Source: Halorientalis litorea (lineage in GTDB: Archaea; Halobacteriota; Halobacteria; Halobacteriales; Haloarculaceae). From it: DNA of 64,000 nt. Made by a program: the position numbers and the translations under genes. This document shows positions 60,526-64,000 of the stretch, piece after piece. The notes below the pieces were generated by a model. It was not told the DNA's origin. It saw only the letters and a program-made list of their open reading frames with translations, and did no database searches. Location of the stretch: NCBI RefSeq assembly GCF_023028225.1, contig NZ_CP095482.1, positions 2,542,001 to 2,606,000 on the forward strand, written 5' to 3'. Position 1 is the first letter of the stretch, and the number at the start of each line of letters is the position of its first letter.

Positions 60526-62460
60526 ATGAGCGACCGCAAGGAGTTCCGTGACCTCGCGCCGCCCGAGGCGGCCCACGAGGCCATCGCGTCGCTCGATTTG
60601 GGCGGTGGGACCGAACACGTCCCGCTCCGGGAGGCCCGGGGGCGAGTCCTCGCGGAGCGCGTCGACGCGACGCTCGACGTGCCGGGGTTCGACCGCGCCA
60701 GCGTCGACGGCTACGCGGTTCGTGCCCGCGACACGTTCGGCGCGGACGAGGCCGACCCGGCACGCCTCGAACTGACCGGGGCGGTCCACGCGGGCGAGGA
60801 ACCGGACGTGACCGTCACCGACGGGACCGCCGCCGAAATCTCGACCGGTGCAGTCCTGCCCGACGGCGCGGACGCCGTCGTGATGGTCGAGCGGACTGAC
60901 ACCGAGGGCGACGAGGTGTTGGTTCGCACGTCCGTCGCGCCCGGTGACCGCGTGATGGTCGCCGGTGCGGACATCGCGGCCGGGGAGCGGGCACTCGGTC
61001 CCGGCACCGAACTGACGCCCCGCGAAATCGGCCTCCTCTCGGCACTCGGCGTCGACGAGGTGCCAGTCCGGGCGGCACCGACGGTGGGCATCATCTCGAC
61101 GGGCGACGAACTCGTCCGACCCGGCGAGGACCTGCACTCGGCCGCCGGGGAGATATACGACGTGAACAGCTACACCACCGCCACGGCGGTGGAGGAGGCG
61201 GGCGGCGAGGCAGCCCTCTACCCTCACGCGGGCGGGGCGGCTTCAGCCGCCAGCCCAGAACGGGCCGACAGGCCCGTGGGCGACGACTACGCGGAGATGG
61301 AGCGAATCCTGACCGAGGCCGCCGCCGAGTGTGACCTCGTGTTGTCCTCGGGGTCGACCAGTGCCTCGGCCGTGGACGTCATCTATCGCGTCATCGAGGA
61401 GCAGGGTGAGTTGCTCCTCCACGGCGTCGCGGTCAAGCCCGGCAAACCGATGCTGGTGGGCCGCCTCGCCGACTCGGCGTACGTCGGCCTCCCCGGCTAT
61501 CCGGTGTCGGCACTGACTATCTTCCGGACGTTCGTCGCGCCGGCCATCCGCGAGGCCGCCGGCCTCCCGGAACCGCGGACGGCGACCATCGACGGCCGGA
61601 TGGCGGTCGAGGAGCGGTACGCCGAGGGCCGTCGCCGCCTGATGCCCGTGGGAACGGTCGCGGACGAACGCGGCGACACGCTCGTCTACCCCGTCGACAA
61701 GGGCAGCGGTGCGACCACCAGCCTCGTGGAAGCCGACGGACTGGTGGAGGTGCCGGCCGAGACGGAGTACCTCGCGGCCGACGAGGCGGTGACCGTCCAG
61801 TTGTTCTCGCCGGACGTTCGCGTCCCGTCCGTCTACGGCGTCGGGGAGGACGACCCCGCGTTCTCCCGCTTCCTCGACGGCCTCGACCGTCCGCGCTATC
61901 TCTCGTTGGGGACCCGTGAGGGGCGTCGCCGCCTCCGGGACGGCGTTCCCGACTTCGCGGTGGTCGCCGGTTCCGACGGGGCGGACGACGAGTACGAACG
62001 CGCCGGCGGGTGGACCCGCGAGTGGGGTGTACTCGTCCCCGCTGGCAACCCCGCGGACGTGACGGGTCTCGCGGACCTCGTGGACCGCGACGCGCGCTTC
62101 GTCAACCGGGGGCAGAACAGCGGCCTCCGGCGCGCGCTCGACGACGCGCTCGCAGCACTCGCGACGGACCGCGACACCGACCGCGCCGCCCTGACCGACG
62201 CCATCGACGGCTACGACATGACGGTCCGCGCCCACGAGAGTCCGGCCCGACGGGTCGCCGCCGGGGACGCCGACGCCGGACTCGGCCTGCGTGCGACCGC
62301 CGAGCAACTCGGCCTCGGGTTCGTGTCGCTCGGCGAGCAGTCCACGTCCGTCCTCGTCAACCCCGAGCGAACGGGCAAGGAGGGCGTCGAGGCACTCCGC
62401 GAGGTCGTCGAGAACGCGGACGCGGTCCTCGCCGACCTGCCGGGGTACGCCACCGAGTAG
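60526..62460 (+). CDS. moeA2: MoeA with C-terminal PBP-like domain
   Basis: 644 residues. MoeA part (1-405) with ASVDGYAVRARDTF near 64, STGAVLPDGADAVVMVERTD near 108, GIISTGDELV near 190, VLSSGSTSASAVDVIYRV near 272 and VGLPGYPVSALT near 325. The C-terminal 230 residues (YGVGEDDPAFSRFLDG, FAVVAGSDGADDEYE, NRGQNSGLRR, GLGLRATAEQLGLGF) form a periplasmic-binding-protein-like domain found in archaeal MoeA fusions that may sense molybdate or tungstate. The moeA part contains a hairpin-rich insertion (61234-61281) that reads in frame. ATG 60526 was chosen over 60376, which overlaps moeA1. Confidence 0.92.
   Translation: MSDRKEFRDLAPPEAAHEAIASLDLGGGTEHVPLREARGRVLAERVDATLDVPGFDRASVDGYAVRARDTFGADEADPARLELTGAVHAGEEPDVTVTDGTAAEISTGAVLPDGADAVVMVERTDTEGDEVLVRTSVAPGDRVMVAGADIAAGERALGPGTELTPREIGLLSALGVDEVPVRAAPTVGIISTGDELVRPGEDLHSAAGEIYDVNSYTTATAVEEAGGEAALYPHAGGAASAASPERADRPVGDDYAEMERILTEAAAECDLVLSSGSTSASAVDVIYRVIEEQGELLLHGVAVKPGKPMLVGRLADSAYVGLPGYPVSALTIFRTFVAPAIREAAGLPEPRTATIDGRMAVEERYAEGRRRLMPVGTVADERGDTLVYPVDKGSGATTSLVEADGLVEVPAETEYLAADEAVTVQLFSPDVRVPSVYGVGEDDPAFSRFLDGLDRPRYLSLGTREGRRRLRDGVPDFAVVAGSDGADDEYERAGGWTREWGVLVPAGNPADVTGLADLVDRDARFVNRGQNSGLRRALDDALAALATDRDTDRAALTDAIDGYDMTVRAHESPARRVAAGDADAGLGLRATAEQLGLGFVSLGEQSTSVLVNPERTGKEGVEALREVVENADAVLADLPGYATE
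61234..61281 (+). repeat. Hairpin-rich in-frame insertion in moeA2
   Basis: Two perfect dyads lie side by side, GCGGCT/AGCCGC (61237-61250) and ACGGGCC/GGCCCGT (61260-61277), in 48 bases that add the peptide GAASAASPERADRPVG to a position where other MoeA proteins run PHAGDDYxEM. The flanks share GGGCG, as if target DNA had been duplicated. Confidence 0.55.
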
Positions 62461-63117
62461 TCAGTCACTGCCCGACCCGACGGTGTCGGGGAGCGCGTCG
62501 AGGCTACTGACGCGGGCATCACCGAGGACACACTGACCGCGCCGCTCGTGGCCGTGTCGCTCCACGTGGACCCCGTCGAGGCCAGCGTTCCACGCCGCGC
62601 CGATGTCGTGTGGCCCGTCACCGACGAGGACGCCGTCGGTTCCTCCGTGTGCGTGACCGACGCCGTCGAGTGCCATCTCGACCGGTTCCGGGTCCGGTTT
62701 CCACCCCGTCTCCTCGGTACAACAGACCACCGTGTCGAACCAGTCTCGGATGTCCAGTCGGTCCAACACCGGGTCGGTGAGGTACTGCTGGCAGTGGGTG
62801 ACCAGCGCGACCGGCTCGTCGATGGTGCCTACGACGGCAGCATCGTCGTAGAGGTAGGTGTGTTCGGCGCGGGCACTCGCGTCCTCGACGTCGTGGAACG
62901 TCTCCCAGAACGCGTCCACGTCGACGCCCCACTCGCGCAACTGCTCGTTGCGCGACCCGCCGAACCCGTGCCAGATGGTCTCCGCCTCCGCGTCGCTGAA
63001 CGGGCGGCCGAGGCGGTCACCGACCCGCTCGAACACGCGGTGGACGTAGGTCGGTTCCACGTCCACGAGCGTGCCGTCGAGGTCGAGGACCCACACGTCG
63101 TGGTCGCCGATATCCAT
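62461..63117 (-). CDS. HAD-superfamily phosphatase
   Basis: 218 residues. Motif I is VWVLDLDGTLVD near residue 9, motif II VALVTHCQQYL near 106, the lysine motif in GWKPDPEPVEMAL near 140 and the aspartate pair in VLVGDGPHDIGAAWNAGLDG near 162. This is the Gph/phosphoglycolate phosphatase type with a helical cap. It converges on moeA2 with no spacer. The substrate is unknown; many such enzymes are broad. Confidence 0.9.
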   Translation of the reverse strand: MDIGDHDVWVLDLDGTLVDVEPTYVHRVFERVGDRLGRPFSDAEAETIWHGFGGSRNEQLREWGVDVDAFWETFHDVEDASARAEHTYLYDDAAVVGTIDEPVALVTHCQQYLTDPVLDRLDIRDWFDTVVCCTEETGWKPDPEPVEMALDGVGHAHGGTDGVLVGDGPHDIGAAWNAGLDGVHVERHGHERRGQCVLGDARVSSLDALPDTVGSGSD

Positions 63118-63214
63118 CGCTCGTCTCTCCCGGTTGTAGTCAGTTAGTAAGTAAGTGCCTTCCGCCGCCGGGGTGGGGAAACGCCGAAGGCCACGGTAGC
63201 CGTAGCCCGGTCCG

Positions 63215-63895
63215 ATGACCGGACCCCACGGGCGTGCCGAGACGGCGGACCGCGGCCAGCGGGTGTACGACTGGTGGAGTCGCCACCGGTTCGCCCGCCA
63301 CCTCCTCTACGCCGTGGCATTCTCCGGCAGGGAACGGACGTTTCGGCGGCGTGGCGTCGACGCACTCTCGCTCGCGCCGGGCGAGTCCGTTCTCGAACTG
63401 GGCTGTGGGCCGGGGTCGAACTTCGAGCGACTCCGCGACGCCGTGGGCGAGTCGGGCCATGTCGTCGGCGTCGACTACAGTGCTGGCATGGTCGAGCAGG
63501 CTCGTACTCGCGCCGCGGAGTGGCACAACGTCCACGCCGTGCGCGGTGACGGGACGGCCCTCCCGGTCGCCGACGACACTTTCGACGCCGCCTACGCCGC
63601 GATGTCGCTCACCGCGATGCCCGACGTGACGACAGCACTCCGGGAAGCCGCCGCCGCGCTCCGACCGGGTGGTCGGATTGCCGTCCTCGACGCGGGCCGG
63701 TTCCAGCGGTTCCCGCTCACCCTCCTCAACCCACTCACGGACCGCCTGTTCGCGCTCACGACGAACTGGAACCCCGAGCAGGACGTGCCGAGGGCACTCG
63801 ATTCGGTGTTTCCCGAGTCCTCCGTCACGCGGTACAACGGCGGGACGATTCTCGTCGGGACGGCCCGGACGGCCGCCGACGAGCACCCCGAGTGA
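63215..63895 (+). CDS. Class I SAM-dependent methyltransferase
   Basis: 226 residues. Motif I VLELGCGPGSNFERL near 53, the acidic tip VVGVDYSAGMVEQA near 75, the DGTALPVADDTFDAAYAA segment near 100 and LRPGGRIAVLDA near 150 form the Rossmann methyltransferase core, followed by a lid around LLNPLTDRLFALTTNWNP. It is of the UbiE/COQ5-like or methyltransferase-11 type. Nothing fixes the substrate; a quinone, lipid or small-molecule methylation is possible. Confidence 0.88.
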   Translation: MTGPHGRAETADRGQRVYDWWSRHRFARHLLYAVAFSGRERTFRRRGVDALSLAPGESVLELGCGPGSNFERLRDAVGESGHVVGVDYSAGMVEQARTRAAEWHNVHAVRGDGTALPVADDTFDAAYAAMSLTAMPDVTTALREAAAALRPGGRIAVLDAGRFQRFPLTLLNPLTDRLFALTTNWNPEQDVPRALDSVFPESSVTRYNGGTILVGTARTAADEHPE

Positions 63896-64000
63896 CTACG
63901 TGGCCTCCGCGACCAGCGAGACGTAGCCGACTTCGCCGGACTCGACGGCCGCTTCGAGGGCCTCGATGCCCGCCAGTATCCGCTCTCCGCGCTCGCCCAG
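63896..64000 (-). CDS. C-terminal end of an unidentified protein (5' end beyond window)
   Basis: A frame is open from the window edge to a TAG (63896-63898, minus strand): 34 residues, with a helical stretch rich in Ala and Glu (ILAGIEALEAAVESGEVG) and the end YVSLVAEAT. Its stop codon follows directly on the methyltransferase stop. Too short to name. Confidence 0.6.
   Translation of the reverse strand: MGERGERILAGIEALEAAVESGEVGYVSLVAEAT

Noticed and set aside
1..64000. CRISPR array, rRNA or tRNA genes
   Set aside because: No regularly spaced repeats, no tRNA T-arm/anticodon pattern and no rRNA-like stretches were found by reading.

Overview
The window is a chromosomal stretch of a halophilic archaeon of the class Halobacteria. 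The evidence is the GC-rich, strongly acidic coding sequence, many leaderless genes with a TATA-like element about 27 bases before the start codon, archaeal factors (TFB, aIF1A, aIF5A, deoxyhypusine synthase), halocyanins and a ba3-type oxidase. No rRNA, tRNA, CRISPR array or intact insertion sequence was seen. Genus cannot be fixed from the sequence alone.

Layout. 0-8.5 kb: acyl-CoA metabolism (acyl-CoA dehydrogenase, enoyl-CoA hydratase, methylmalonyl-CoA mutase catalytic subunit, acetyl-CoA synthetase, a second acyl-CoA ligase) plus an LLM-type flavin oxidoreductase. 8.5-11.4 kb: a halocyanin lipoprotein, tiny membrane proteins, and a translationally coupled pair of a small PaaB-like Htur_1727-family protein and a radical SAM/SPASM enzyme. 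11.4-14.8 kb: an FAD amine-oxidase-like protein and a DUF1998 (MrfA-like) helicase. 14.8-23.3 kb: a divergent respiratory module. Leftwards it encodes a double-halocyanin/CbaD fusion and ba3 oxidase subunits II and I; rightwards a small oxidase subunit, a Cu+ P-type ATPase, SCO and a TauE/SafE-like membrane protein, which together would load copper into the oxidase. Inverted repeats sit in the shared control region. 23.3-34.6 kb: regulator/membrane pair, PHP hydrolase + asparagine-synthase-like pair, halocyanin, TFB, gatCA, histidine kinase, photolyase, amidohydrolase + DUF59 pair, cold-shock protein. 34.7-38.7 kb: a GAF/PAS histidine kinase and a UbiB/AarF kinase.

38.7-51.2 kb is an accessory island with visibly lower GC. 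It holds a frameshifted remnant of a gene that typically sits next to integrases in haloarchaeal integrated elements, two further histidine kinases and a receiver-only response regulator, a poly-gamma-glutamate-type capsule locus (capC, capB, capA; capA is interrupted by an in-frame TGA and capB carries an N-terminal DUF1508-like tandem), and four intergenic copies of an imperfect repeat plus a MITE-like inverted-repeat pair.

51.3-64 kb returns to core genes: aIF1A, deoxyhypusine synthase, a YchF-type GTPase, NIF3, an acidic zinc-finger protein, agmatinase, aIF5A (together a hypusination neighbourhood), a second UbiB-like kinase, Hsp20, tandem moeA genes (the second with a PBP-like domain and a hairpin-rich in-frame insertion), a HAD phosphatase and a methyltransferase.
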